A stretch of DNA of 64,000 nucleotides. It comes from Chitinophagaceae bacterium C216. GTDB taxonomy: Bacteria > Bacteroidota > Bacteroidia > Chitinophagales > Chitinophagaceae. The stretch lies in NCBI GenBank assembly GCA_028485475.2, contig CP144143.1, positions 3,278,127-3,342,126 on the forward strand. Direction: 5' to 3'. Shown here in pieces: positions 48,470 through 57,060 of this stretch (position 1 is the first letter of the stretch; every line of letters starts with the position of its first letter). The notes below the pieces were generated by a model, which was not told the DNA's origin, made no database searches, and worked only from the letters and a program-made list of their open reading frames with translations. The position numbers and the translations under genes are program-made.

Positions 48470-49933
48470 TTACTTCAGATACCCCAATATCTTCAGCATG
48501 CTTTGAGCTGATTGCTCTTTTGCATATACCCAATCTTCCAGTTCACCATTCTTGTTATACTCCAGAATAACATGCTTGGGTGAAGGAATCAGGCAGTGCT
48601 TAATGCCACCATACCCACTAATCTGATCCTGATAAGCTCCAGTATGAAAGAAGCCCACATATAGCGGTTCGTCATCATCGTCGCTACCTTTTTGCTTCAC
48701 CTCACCAACACCGTTGCCATTGCCGTTGTCATTCTTTATTTTGGGAAGAAATACTTCGTTGATGTGTTCTTCACTATCGTAATAATCGTGTCCGTCGCAA
48801 GTGATACCTCCCAATACTACCCGCTGGTATTCGTTGTTCCATTTATTAATAGGTAACATCAGAAATTTCTCTCCAATTCCCCAAGTATCCGGTAAAGTAG
48901 TAATGAATGAGGAATCTATCATGTACCAGGTTTCACGGTCGTTCTGACGTTTTTCACCAATTACACTGTAGATATGCGCCATACTCTCTCCTACGGTATA
49001 ACTCCCAAACTCAGTGTAAATATGTGGAACAGGTACCCGGGCCTTTTTGCAAGCAGATTTAATTGTACTTACAATTTCATTAATCATAAACTGATAGTCG
49101 TACTCGAAAGCCAAACTATGCTTAATGGGGAACCCGCCCCCAATATTGAGCGAATCCAATTCGGGGCATATTTTCTTGAGCTGACAATACAGATTAATAC
49201 TCTTGCGCAACTCACTCCAATAGTAAATATCATCCTTAATACCCTTGTTCAGGAAAATATGCAACATCTTCAGCTGGAACTTCTCTTCATTGCCTTCAAT
49301 CTCGTCTACATAAAACTCCAGTACATCCTTAGCTCTTATTCCCAATCTTGAAGTATAGAAAGGAAAGGTAGGCTCTTCTTCCGCTGCGATTCGGATACCG
49401 ATTTTAAAGGGCTCTTTTGTTTTGATACTGCGCTTATACATATTGAGCTCCTCTTTATTATCCAACACCGGAATCACATTCTTAAAACCGCTATTGATAA
49501 GCTTAGCTATACGTGATGTATAGTTCTTTTGCTTAAAGCCATTACATACAATGTTTATATCTTTTGTGATCTTACGTCTTTTGTAAAGCTGATTAATGAT
49601 ATCGATATCATAAGCAAAAGAAGTCTCCAGGTGTACATCGTGCTTCAGCGCTTCTTCCACTACAAAAGAAAAATGAGAACTCTTCGTACAGTAGGTATAG
49701 AAGTACTGAGCGTCGTACTTATACTTACGCATAGCATTAGCAAAATACTGCTTCGCTTTGTTGATGTTCATGCCAATTTTGGGTAAGTACGTCACTTTTA
49801 GAGGGGTCCCGTGCTTCTTAACGAGCGCTTTGTAATCAATACCATTAAAGAGGAGGTCTCCATTCTTTACCTCAATTCCTTCCTGAGGAAAATTAAAGGT
49901 CTGTTCTACCAGCCCTAAGTATGAATTATTCAT
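48470..49933 (-). CDS. speA: Arginine decarboxylase, PLP fold III type
   Basis: The enzyme decarboxylates L-arginine to agmatine, the entry to polyamine synthesis. The 487-residue chain has the PLP lysine in YTYCTKSSHFSF (Lys84), the GGGFPIKHS phosphate-binding loop, and the C-terminal VGFFHTGAYQDQ substrate motif of fold III decarboxylases. It looks like the short Bacteroidota form rather than the E. coli 658-residue SpeA. A low-complexity acidic insertion (KNDNGNGNG through KGSDDDDEP) near residues 400-426 is unusual. It converges with the cyanophycin-type operon, whose products would include arginine. Ornithine or diaminopimelate decarboxylases are related, but the long N-terminus and the motifs favour arginine. 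Confidence 0.8.
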   Translation of the reverse strand: MNNSYLGLVEQTFNFPQEGIEVKNGDLLFNGIDYKALVKKHGTPLKVTYLPKIGMNINKAKQYFANAMRKYKYDAQYFYTYCTKSSHFSFVVEEALKHDVHLETSFAYDIDIINQLYKRRKITKDINIVCNGFKQKNYTSRIAKLINSGFKNVIPVLDNKEELNMYKRSIKTKEPFKIGIRIAAEEEPTFPFYTSRLGIRAKDVLEFYVDEIEGNEEKFQLKMLHIFLNKGIKDDIYYWSELRKSINLYCQLKKICPELDSLNIGGGFPIKHSLAFEYDYQFMINEIVSTIKSACKKARVPVPHIYTEFGSYTVGESMAHIYSVIGEKRQNDRETWYMIDSSFITTLPDTWGIGEKFLMLPINKWNNEYQRVVLGGITCDGHDYYDSEEHINEVFLPKIKNDNGNGNGVGEVKQKGSDDDDEPLYVGFFHTGAYQDQISGYGGIKHCLIPSPKHVILEYNKNGELEDWVYAKEQSAQSMLKILGYLK

Positions 49934-50075
49934 CTGCCATAAACCGGCTACACCGGCACTTAATGGTTTAAAAATTGAGTGCTAAATTAGGAAATATGTA
50001 TAAACGATATTCTTCTAATGCCACCTAATTTCATCCAGGGTCTAACTGCGAAAAATAAATGCAATAATAAAAAAA

Positions 50076-50096
50076 GCAGCACAAATAAAGTGCTGC
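50076..50096 (-). terminator. Intrinsic terminator of rpmI-rplT
   Basis: A 7-bp stem (50076-50082 with 50090-50096), 7-base loop, followed on the minus strand by a run of seven T. It lies 37 bases after the rplT stop. The rest of 49934-50132 shows nothing I can name. Confidence 0.85.
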
Positions 50097-50132
50097 ATTT
50101 TCTTAATTTTTATTTGTTACAAATAGCGTTCA

Positions 50133-50477
50133 CTATTTAACTGAGTTTACCAAAGCTTTGAAGGCTTCCGGATTATTCATCGCTAAATCAGCGAGCACTT
50201 TTCTATCCAATCCGATTCCTTTAGCTTGCAGCTTGTTGATAAACTGAGAGTAAGTAAGTCCTTCTTCGCGTACGGCTGCATTGATACGAGCAATCCACAA
50301 AGTGCGGTATTCTCTTTTCTTTAGTTTACGACCCACATACATGTAGGTCATACCTTTCTCAACAACGTTTTTAGCAACGGTATATACATTTTTACGTTTT
50401 CCGTAAAAACCTTTAGCTTGTTTTAATATTCTTTTTCTGCGTGCTCTAGAAGCAACTGCATTTACTGAACGTGGCAT
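50133..50477 (-). CDS. rplT: 50S ribosomal protein L20
   Basis: The 114-residue basic protein starts [32 protein letters not shown], the typical L20 N-terminus that threads through 23S rRNA, and continues [24 protein letters not shown]20 is needed early in large-subunit assembly and in many bacteria represses its own operon by binding the mRNA leader. It follows rpmI after 54 bases on the same strand. Length and sequence are ordinary. Confidence 0.97.
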   Translation of the reverse strand: MPRSVNAVASRARRKRILKQAKGFYGKRKNVYTVAKNVVEKGMTYMYVGRKLKKREYRTLWIARINAAVREEGLTYSQFINKLQAKGIGLDRKVLADLAMNNPEAFKALVNSVK

Positions 50478-50531
50478 GTCTTAAAGAGTTTTAAATGTGA
50501 AATTTTTGGATTGAAAATAAGAGACTCGAAA

Positions 50532-50729
50532 TTATTTCAGTCTCAGCAGACGTTTTACGAAATCTACATTGGGTTTTGCAACTACCCCGTCAATACGCAT
50601 CCCGCGTTTACGCTTAGTAGATTTTTTAGTGAGAAGGTGACGTCTGAAACTCTTTTGGTGAGTAATCTTGCCGGTTGCCGTTACTTTAAAACGCTTTTTT
50701 GCGCTAGAGTTTGTTTTTACCTTAGGCAT
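50532..50729 (-). CDS. rpmI: 50S ribosomal protein L35
   Basis: The 65-residue protein ([22 protein letters not shown]) is L35, a small basic large-subunit protein. It is first in rpmI-rplT. In many bacteria infC precedes these genes; here the upstream neighbour on the same strand is an acyltransferase and infC is not adjacent. A structured leader lies at 50761-50805. Confidence 0.97.
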   Translation of the reverse strand: MPKVKTNSSAKKRFKVTATGKITHQKSFRRHLLTKKSTKRKRGMRIDGVVAKPNVDFVKRLLRLK

Positions 50730-50760
50730 GGTAAATAATCGATTTTATTGTTACACCCTT

Positions 50761-50805
50761 GAGGCGTTCCCGCACCGGCGGGACTCTTTTCGAGCCTCTT
50801 CAGGC
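50761..50805 (-). promoter_or_regulatory. Structured mRNA leader of rpmI-rplT
   Basis: In the minus-strand transcript an outer GAGGC/GCCTC stem (50794-50798 with 50761-50765) encloses a perfect CCCGC/GCGGG hairpin (50778-50782 with 50769-50773, 4-base loop CGGT in the RNA). The AGGC of the outer stem can instead pair with GCCT at 50802-50805. Such a pair of exclusive structures fits autoregulation by L20 or L35; the ligand is inferred. Confidence 0.55.
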
Positions 50806-50829
50806 AAATATTCGCCATTTAAAGGAGTG

Positions 50830-50837
50830 CAAAGGTA
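50830..50837 (-). promoter_or_regulatory. -7 box of rpmI-rplT
   Basis: TACCTTTG on the minus strand matches TAnnTTTG and lies just upstream of the structured leader. A TTTG at 50857-50854 is 16 bases away, shorter than usual. Confidence 0.5.
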
Positions 50838-50880
50838 GGAAGTTTTTATGATTCAAAACTGAGATTTTTGCCCAAGGGCA

Positions 50881-51963
50881 CTATTGGCTTTCAGAACGAG
50901 ATTTAAAATTGATTGTCAACCATTTACGAACTGGCTCGTCTATAAATTTCAGGGCTGCCCAGGCTAATACCACCGATGCCACTAGGATAACTCCTGAATA
51001 AATATACAACGATTGCTGCCCGGGATTTGTAGCCGCATAATTGCCCAAAATCCATATCATCCAGTAATGCAACATATATAGCGGATACGAAATATCGCCT
51101 AAGAAAGCACACAATTTACTCACCCAGCCTGTGGCCACCGTTCCGGCCCCAAAGGCAATAATCAACGGAAACAATAATATCACAAATAGCATTTCTGCCA
51201 GAATATCGTTGTCTCGATGCGGGAAAAAGAAAACCCCCATCAATAATGCAGCGTAAATTATAAAATGCAGTTTGTTAGGTATCACCCACCCAAAGCGGTA
51301 CACCGCCACGCCCGCTAAAAAACAGCAACTCACGCGTGCATAGCCCTCCCAATAGTTTTCTCCACTCCAGCCTACACAAACGTTTCCGGCCTGCCAAGTT
51401 ACCCATACAAGGGATACAGCAGCAATTGCCAGCAACACAGTCAGCAGTTTCTTATTGATGTGTACCAATACCAAAGCATAGAAAATATTAATAACGTATT
51501 CCAGCCCTAAAGACCATGCAGGTGCATTTAACGGAAATACATTTCCATAACGCCCTAAGTAGGGATAAGGGATCATCAGTACGGAGCAAATTGTGGCCAC
51601 TGCAATCTTTCCCCACCCAAACTCTTCTACCGCACTTGTAGAGGCCAAAGGATCCAATAATAATCCCAATAATCCTACTATGGTCCCCAACACCACTAAG
51701 GGATGCAACCGAATCAGGCGATTAATGAAAAATCTCTTTTTACCAATCCTATGTATTCTGCTATCATACGCATAGGCAATTACAAACCCCGATAAACAAA
51801 AGAAAAAGTCTACGGCAAGATACCCATGTGCTACCGGACTTTCATTGAAATCAGGTATCAGAATTTCATAACAATGAAACACTACTACCATAATAGCTGC
51901 AATACCTCGCAGCCCATCTAATATTTCGTAATGGGGAGTTCCCGCTAATGATTTCTGAGACAC
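50881..51963 (-). CDS. Acyltransferase 3 family membrane protein
   Basis: The 360-residue protein belongs to the OafA/NodX-type acyltransferase 3 family: about ten membrane segments, N-terminal YEILDGLRGIAAIMVVVFHCYE with the conserved RG and H, and FFCLSGFVIAYAYDSRI. These enzymes O-acylate cell-surface sugars or other extracytoplasmic targets. The substrate cannot be told from the sequence. It is upstream of rpmI on the same strand but the rpmI promoter lies between, so it is likely a separate unit. Confidence 0.85.
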   Translation of the reverse strand: MSQKSLAGTPHYEILDGLRGIAAIMVVVFHCYEILIPDFNESPVAHGYLAVDFFFCLSGFVIAYAYDSRIHRIGKKRFFINRLIRLHPLVVLGTIVGLLGLLLDPLASTSAVEEFGWGKIAVATICSVLMIPYPYLGRYGNVFPLNAPAWSLGLEYVINIFYALVLVHINKKLLTVLLAIAAVSLVWVTWQAGNVCVGWSGENYWEGYARVSCCFLAGVAVYRFGWVIPNKLHFIIYAALLMGVFFFPHRDNDILAEMLFVILLFPLIIAFGAGTVATGWVSKLCAFLGDISYPLYMLHYWMIWILGNYAATNPGQQSLYIYSGVILVASVVLAWAALKFIDEPVRKWLTINFKSRSESQ

Positions 51964-52058
51964 CTTATAAAGTAATTAATGTGTGTACAATGGAATAGTA
52001 ACAAACTCAGGTTGTAACAACTTATAAATGATGCAGAGCTCTATAGGATATAGGAAGA

Positions 52059-52712
52059 TTATTGTATGCTATAAGTTTCTGCCGGAACAGTAGCTTTTGC
52101 CTTTTGTTTATTTCCTGTACCTTGAGGATTACAACCATACTGAGAAAAATACCAGGCCGCAGCAATTACTGCAACCGTAAATAATATCCATAATGCTCTA
52201 TTTCTATTGCGTGTAGGATTTTGCCTTTGAAAAAGCTCTTCACGCATTTCGGCGGAGGTGGTTTCTCTATCGCCTACAATAGTGGCAAAGTTGGTATTTT
52301 TTCTGATGACTTTTCTGGCAGTAACCTGCGTGAAAGGGGAGAGTTTTTCCTGTTCTGCTATAAACACTACTTTGCCTTCTTCTTTAACCAGCTGTCCTAC
52401 CCCATTCCACGAGATTTTTTCACCGCTATCCAGCTTCTCGTTCATTGCCTGAACAAAACTTTCAAAATCTGCTACAGCCTGCTCCCTCGATATATGCTGA
52501 TTTTGGGCTAGCCAATTATAAAATGCATCCGGCTCCTCAATAACCGCATCAGATGCTGCAATAAAAACTACCGACCACCCCGGAGGCAACAGTGTTTGTT
52601 CTGCACGATTGGCATTAGCTCCTGCAGACTTCAATTCAAAAACACCTATTTGTGGAATTGTCAGGCGCTTATACTCAAATAAGTATCTTGTCAATGCATC
52701 AAACATATCCAA
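52059..52712 (-). CDS. Membrane-anchored HU-like (CCDC81-type) domain protein
   Basis: The 217-residue protein has two N-terminal regions like the bacterial CCDC81-type HU domains: residues about 1-55 (FDALTRYLFEYKRLTIPQIGVFEL) and about 60-130 (QAVADFESFVQAMNEKLDSGEKISWNGVGQLVKEEGKVVF). A single membrane segment follows at about 172-190 (LWILFTVAVIAAAWYF) and then a short tail of about 27 residues. In Bacteroidota such proteins often carry a C-terminal SPOR domain; here it is absent or lost. The HU fold on a membrane anchor suggests a link between envelope and nucleoid or cell division, which is inference. Confidence 0.6.
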   Translation of the reverse strand: MDMFDALTRYLFEYKRLTIPQIGVFELKSAGANANRAEQTLLPPGWSVVFIAASDAVIEEPDAFYNWLAQNQHISREQAVADFESFVQAMNEKLDSGEKISWNGVGQLVKEEGKVVFIAEQEKLSPFTQVTARKVIRKNTNFATIVGDRETTSAEMREELFQRQNPTRNRNRALWILFTVAVIAAAWYFSQYGCNPQGTGNKQKAKATVPAETYSIQ

Positions 52713-52856
52713 AATTTGTAACGAATATAGTAATTCACGGGAGAACCATTCGATTATTTACATTTTTCCTTTAGTAGCACTAAGACTAATTATACACTTA
52801 GCGGGGCGCTACATGATACTAATTTCCTAAGTTTGTCCAGTTTAAAATCCTCTTAT

Positions 52857-53267
52857 ATGAAACTAATGACCAGTAAGTATTCTGAACCCTCTGTAAGCAT
52901 AAGTTTATTGTTATTACGTGTAGTAGCAGGCTCCACAATGCTTATGAATCACGGATTGAGAAAACTTTCCAATTTTAACAATATCGTTGCTAAAGGTTTT
53001 GCAGACCCTTTTCATATTGGCGCCAAAGCTTCCTTGGGACTTACCATATTTGCAGAAGTTTTTTGTGCCGGCCTTATCATTATCGGATTGTTGACCCGTA
53101 TAGCATCACTACCATTGATTGTGGCCATGACTGTGGCTTTATTCTTCGCACATAGTGGAGATCTATATGGTGAAGGAGAGTCTGCTGGTATTTTTCTCAC
53201 AATATTTGTAGTATTGTTTTTGATGGGGCCAGGTAAATTTAGTCTTGATAAAAAAATAGGCAAATAA
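52857..53267 (+). CDS. DoxX-family membrane protein
   Basis: The protein of 136 residues has four hydrophobic segments and the DoxX pattern: LLLLRVVAGSTMLMNHGLRKL near the start, then GLTIFAEVFCAGLIIIGLLTRIASLPLIVAM and FFAHSGDLYGEGESAGIFLTIF. DoxX proteins are small inner-membrane proteins linked in some species to redox defence; their reaction is unclear. I use the ATG at 52857; a TTG eight codons upstream is also open. It is 7 bases before the thioesterase gene, so they are co-transcribed. Confidence 0.8.
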   Translation: MKLMTSKYSEPSVSISLLLLRVVAGSTMLMNHGLRKLSNFNNIVAKGFADPFHIGAKASLGLTIFAEVFCAGLIIIGLLTRIASLPLIVAMTVALFFAHSGDLYGEGESAGIFLTIFVVLFLMGPGKFSLDKKIGK

Positions 53268-53274
53268 TCATCAT

Positions 53275-53706
53275 ATGTATAGTCATGAAACCAAAATAAG
53301 AGTACGTTATGCCGAAACCGACCAGATGGGAGTGGTGTATCATGGCAATTATTTCCAATACTTTGAAGCAGCCCGTGGCGAGTGGCTCAGAAGCCTTGGC
53401 TTTTCTTATGCCGATATGGAAAAGTCGGGCATCATCATGCCGGTTGTAGAAGTGCAGTGCAAATATCTACGTCCCGCACTGTATGATGAGCTTATTACCG
53501 TGAAGGTTATTCTGCAGGAATTACCACAACATCATAAAATCACATTTCTACAGGAGATATATAATGAAGGCAATGAATTGTTGGCCAGCGGAAGAGTAAT
53601 ATTGTTTTTTATGAATGTACAAAATAAACAGCGTGCCAAAATGCCTGAGGCCTTATATGAAAAGCTAAAACCCTTCTTCAACGACGATGTCGCACACGGC
53701 GCATAA
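53275..53706 (+). CDS. YbgC/FadM-type acyl-CoA thioesterase
   Basis: The 143-residue hot-dog-fold protein carries the 4HBT motif YAETDQMGVVYHGNYFQYFEAARGEWL with Asp16 and His23, the active-site region of YbgC-like thioesterases. It cleaves acyl-CoA thioesters; the acyl chain is not predictable. Its last 20 bases overlap the start of the M50 protease gene in another frame, so translation is probably coupled. Confidence 0.88.
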   Translation: MYSHETKIRVRYAETDQMGVVYHGNYFQYFEAARGEWLRSLGFSYADMEKSGIIMPVVEVQCKYLRPALYDELITVKVILQELPQHHKITFLQEIYNEGNELLASGRVILFFMNVQNKQRAKMPEALYEKLKPFFNDDVAHGA

Positions 53707-54664
53707 TCTCTACGAAATCGAGAACGTATATCCTCCGAAGCATCCTGATACAGGTGAGGCCGCATCGCCTTTATGGTATAAAGGGATTTATAGCATTGTG
53801 TTATATCTGGGGCTGGGTTATATGCTTTTGAGAAGATGGGACTTATTATTACTAATCTTCGGCATTGTACTGCTTCATGAACTGGGCCATTTTTTTGCAA
53901 TGCGTTATTATCATTATACGGATATCGGCATTCTGTTTCTTCCTTTTATCGGCGCATGGGTTCAAGGCAATAAAAACGAAATTAGTCAACGACAAAGCAT
54001 CATCATCCTCTTGGCCGGCCCCGTACCGGGGATATTACTGGGATTGTTGCTACACTGGCTGGATGGCAGCAAAAACATTTATGTGGGAGCCATTCCATTG
54101 GGATTTATTGCACAACTATTAATATGGGCCAATCTACTCAATTTACTCCCCCTCTATCCGCTAGATGGCGGCCAGTTATTACATCGTATCTTTCTAGATG
54201 AAGAAGAACGATTCATCCATATTTCCATGTTGCTTTCTATCATTGCAACAATATGGATTAGTACAAGCACGCATTTTTACCCATTATTAATCATTCCGGC
54301 TTTACTGATTTATCGCTTCATCAATGACCGAAGTAATGTAAAGCTGGAAAAAGCCATTGAAGCTTCTGGCATTGACGTCAACACCACTTATGAAGCTCTT
54401 AGCAATGAAGCATATTGGAAATTGCGGGCTATATTAATTCAACATATTCCTTACCTACATCATGTAAAAACTGGGCCTCCATATGTTTATGATACAAATG
54501 AAAGCCGTATTGTACAATTAGTAAAAGCAGTATTACAAAAAAATTTACTGCTGGATGTTTCGGCCAAAGGGAAAATTGTATTGGCTATTGTGTGGCTTGT
54601 ACTGCTTAGTCTGCCTTGGTTGTTCGATATCGATTTCTTACTTTTAAAATATCTCACCCCATAA
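53687..54664 (+). CDS. Site-2-protease-family M50 metalloprotease
   Basis: The 325-residue membrane protein has the zinc motif HELGH at residues 64-68 inside a hydrophobic segment and the third-ligand motif NLLPLYPLDGG at 152-162. These are the hallmarks of intramembrane M50 proteases, here of the SpoIVFB/YwhC-like short type without a PDZ domain. Five or six membrane segments are visible, with one more near the C-terminus (IVLAIVWLVLLSLPWLF). The substrate is unknown. The start overlaps the thioesterase gene by 20 bases. Confidence 0.88.
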   Translation: MSHTAHNLYEIENVYPPKHPDTGEAASPLWYKGIYSIVLYLGLGYMLLRRWDLLLLIFGIVLLHELGHFFAMRYYHYTDIGILFLPFIGAWVQGNKNEISQRQSIIILLAGPVPGILLGLLLHWLDGSKNIYVGAIPLGFIAQLLIWANLLNLLPLYPLDGGQLLHRIFLDEEERFIHISMLLSIIATIWISTSTHFYPLLIIPALLIYRFINDRSNVKLEKAIEASGIDVNTTYEALSNEAYWKLRAILIQHIPYLHHVKTGPPYVYDTNESRIVQLVKAVLQKNLLLDVSAKGKIVLAIVWLVLLSLPWLFDIDFLLLKYLTP

Positions 54665-54687
54665 TTCTCATACTTAAAATGCATATT

Positions 54688-55065
54688 ATGAAAATTCCCA
54701 AAGGTCATCAGCCGCTAATGCCCTATTTAATCCTGAAAAACGCCCACAGCTTTATCGATTTCACCAAGCATGTATTTAATGCTGAGGAAGTATTCAAAAG
54801 CTACAGAGATAACGATAATCAGATTATCATGCATGCCGAAGTGCGAATCAACGGTTGCAATATTATGTTTGCCGATGTAACCGAATTTTACGAAGTAGCC
54901 AATGCCAACCTATTCGTATACGTAGAAAATGCGGATGAAACATTTCAGAAAGCAATAGAAAACGGAGCTACGGTTATCAATGAGCTAGCAGATCAGGACT
55001 ATGGTCGCAGTTGTGGGGTACAGGATTCATTTGGCAATGTATGGTGGATTACCAGCATGAAATAA
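54688..55065 (+). CDS. VOC-family (PhnB-like) protein
   Basis: The 125-residue protein has the vicinal-oxygen-chelate fold pattern: KGHQPLMPYLILKNAHSFIDFTKHVFNAEEVF, then HAEVRINGCNIMFADV, and the end GRSCGVQDSFGNVWWITS. It resembles PhnB-like and glyoxalase-related proteins whose reaction is mostly unknown. The start at 54688 (MKIPKGH) matches family members; ATG 54679 and a longer frame overlapping the M50 gene are less likely. Confidence 0.8.
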   Translation: MKIPKGHQPLMPYLILKNAHSFIDFTKHVFNAEEVFKSYRDNDNQIIMHAEVRINGCNIMFADVTEFYEVANANLFVYVENADETFQKAIENGATVINELADQDYGRSCGVQDSFGNVWWITSMK

Positions 55066-55128
55066 TTTCCCTCTAAAGGAAGTCGTCTCGTGATTTTCGC
55101 TATTAAAAGATAGGTATATAATCAAACG

Positions 55129-55554
55129 CTACCTTCGGGACACTGAAACAGTAAAATGCACTTTTTTGTCAACATCTTTTACTCCTGAGGTCGGATAGGG
55201 GGTGATACTATCAAGAGTAAATAGATATTTGGAACCCTCAGCTGATAGCAAATATGTTTCACTCATCCCTAACCTTTGACAATCTACCCCGGTACACAAC
55301 TGTACATTTCGCTCACTCTTGTTGCTAATATCTACATGCAGGACAGCTACCGCCTCGCCTCCTCTTATACACTGAACACCTTTAGGACAACGACTTTCGC
55401 GTATTTCCTTAAGAGTAATAGTAGCATTGCTCACGGTAATCTTTTCATTTACCTTCAAAACAAAGTTGCTACCGCCTTCTTCACCCACAGGTATTGCCTT
55501 ACGGGAGCAGGCAATAGCAACAATACATATTGCCATTAGCAAATAACTTTTCAT
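55129..55554 (-). CDS. Small lipoprotein with RCPxGxxC motif
   Basis: The 141-residue lipoprotein (MAICIVAIACSRK, Cys16) has an unassigned beta-rich domain with ESRCPKGVQCIRGGEAVAVLHV and a second Cys pair in CTGVDCQRLG. The RCPxGxxCxxxGxA pattern recurs in small Bacteroidota secreted proteins, and the paired Cys may form disulfides or bind metal; function unknown to me. It lies 33 bases after the oxidoreductase gene on the same strand and may share its transcript. Confidence 0.65.
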   Translation of the reverse strand: MKSYLLMAICIVAIACSRKAIPVGEEGGSNFVLKVNEKITVSNATITLKEIRESRCPKGVQCIRGGEAVAVLHVDISNKSERNVQLCTGVDCQRLGMSETYLLSAEGSKYLFTLDSITPYPTSGVKDVDKKVHFTVSVSRR

Positions 55555-55587
55555 ATAACTGCTATTTGTTATTATTCATAACAGAAA

Positions 55588-56886
55588 TTATACAACAGGC
55601 AGTTTCCAACCATTGTGGTAGATCGGCTTTACAAGCTGGGTAGCTTTCTCAACATTGAACTTGTTCTGCGCTTCATTCCAGTAAATTTTTTCGCCAGTGC
55701 GAACGGCGATATTTCCAAAGTGACTAACAATAGCTACTTTAGCTCCGGCTTCAAAAGGACAGTTCAAATCTTCTTTTTTTCTTGACTTTACCACATCGAT
55801 AAAGTTGGCAGCATGTTTTTGCAAGCCATTATCGGAGGCCTTTGTCCAAGGTACTGCTTCAATTTTATCTCTATCGGGTCTTACTTCCCAACCAGCTCTA
55901 CTCAATAGCAACGTACCATTCTCTCCTATAAAAGCTATACCGTGCTGCATTCCGTACAACCCTACTCCAGTAGCCATATTATGCTCCCAGCTCATCTGAA
56001 AATCGCCAAAATCATACAGTGCTGTTTGGATATCCGGTGTTTCACGGGCATCATTTGGGAAAACGTATTTACCACCGGTAGCCATTACAGATTTTGGAAT
56101 ACCGGCTTTCATACCTAATAATACCATATCAATCAGGTGGACGCCCCAGTCTGTCATCAGGCCGCCAGCATAATCCCAAAACCATCTGAACTCATAATGA
56201 AAATGATTCTTATTAAACGGACGCTTTCGGGCGGGGCCCAACCACATGTCATAATTTACCCCTGCAGGAACCGGAGAATTGGGCACTACAGGCAGCGGTT
56301 GAGTACCCGTACGGTACATCCAAGCTTTGGCAGCACTAATTTTCCCTAATTTTCCAGAATGAACAAAGGCTATGGCGTCATTAAAATGTTGTTGACTGCG
56401 TTGCCATTGAGCAACCTGCACTACACGTCCATAGCGTTGTACAGCTTTGTTCATCAATTGTGCTTCATAAATGGAATTAGCTACGGGCTTCTCACAGAAA
56501 ACATCCTTTCCTGCAGAGCAGGCATCGATCAATTGCAGGCAGTGCCAGTGATCGGGTGTTGCAACAACCACAATATCCACATCTTTATCAGCCAGCATCT
56601 TTCGGTAATCGGAGTATATGCGAGGCTTAATGTTCAGCTTACTTAATTCTTCTTTGCGTTTGCTCAATACATTTTCGTCAATATCACACAATGCAACGCA
56701 CTCCACCTCAGGAACTTTCAAAAGTGCGTTGAGATTGCTCCACCCCTGTCCTCTGCATCCTATAACTCCAAGGCCTATTTTATCGTTAGAAGAAATATTT
56801 CTTTTCATTGCAAGTAAATCCGCAGAAAGAAAAGCTCCTGCACCTAATACTGTGGCTCTTTTGATGAATTCGCGGCGTGTATTCAT
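55588..56886 (-). CDS. Gfo/Idh/MocA-family oxidoreductase with Tat signal
   Basis: The 432-residue protein begins MNTRREFIKRATVLGAGAF, a twin-arginine signal, so a folded NAD(P)-loaded enzyme is likely exported. The Rossmann motif GLGVIGCRGQGWSNL and the family EKPVANS motif follow, then a C-terminal alpha/beta substrate domain with FRWFWDYAGGLMTDWGVHLIDM. Exported members act on sugars or polyols. It is divergent from the tandem DUF1080 gene, which may hydrolyse 3-keto sugars; together they could belong to a 3-keto-glycoside route. Confidence 0.88.
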   Translation of the reverse strand: MNTRREFIKRATVLGAGAFLSADLLAMKRNISSNDKIGLGVIGCRGQGWSNLNALLKVPEVECVALCDIDENVLSKRKEELSKLNIKPRIYSDYRKMLADKDVDIVVVATPDHWHCLQLIDACSAGKDVFCEKPVANSIYEAQLMNKAVQRYGRVVQVAQWQRSQQHFNDAIAFVHSGKLGKISAAKAWMYRTGTQPLPVVPNSPVPAGVNYDMWLGPARKRPFNKNHFHYEFRWFWDYAGGLMTDWGVHLIDMVLLGMKAGIPKSVMATGGKYVFPNDARETPDIQTALYDFGDFQMSWEHNMATGVGLYGMQHGIAFIGENGTLLLSRAGWEVRPDRDKIEAVPWTKASDNGLQKHAANFIDVVKSRKKEDLNCPFEAGAKVAIVSHFGNIAVRTGEKIYWNEAQNKFNVEKATQLVKPIYHNGWKLPVV

Positions 56887-57060
56887 TTGCTCTTAATTTA
56901 AAAATGATCTATAAAATAATTATGGCTTAAAATTCAATACATTTGGCTATTCTAAGACGTGTTATTGGTCTTCTACCATTTTTTTTATAATCTTTTGGCA
57001 AGAATCGCACATTTCTAACGTCACAATGTAATCATAAAAATAAAAATATCACATAAACCA

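Noticed and set aside
53687..53706. Overlap of thioesterase and M50 protease genes as a frameshift
   Set aside because: Both proteins are complete and belong to different families; a short coupled overlap is normal.
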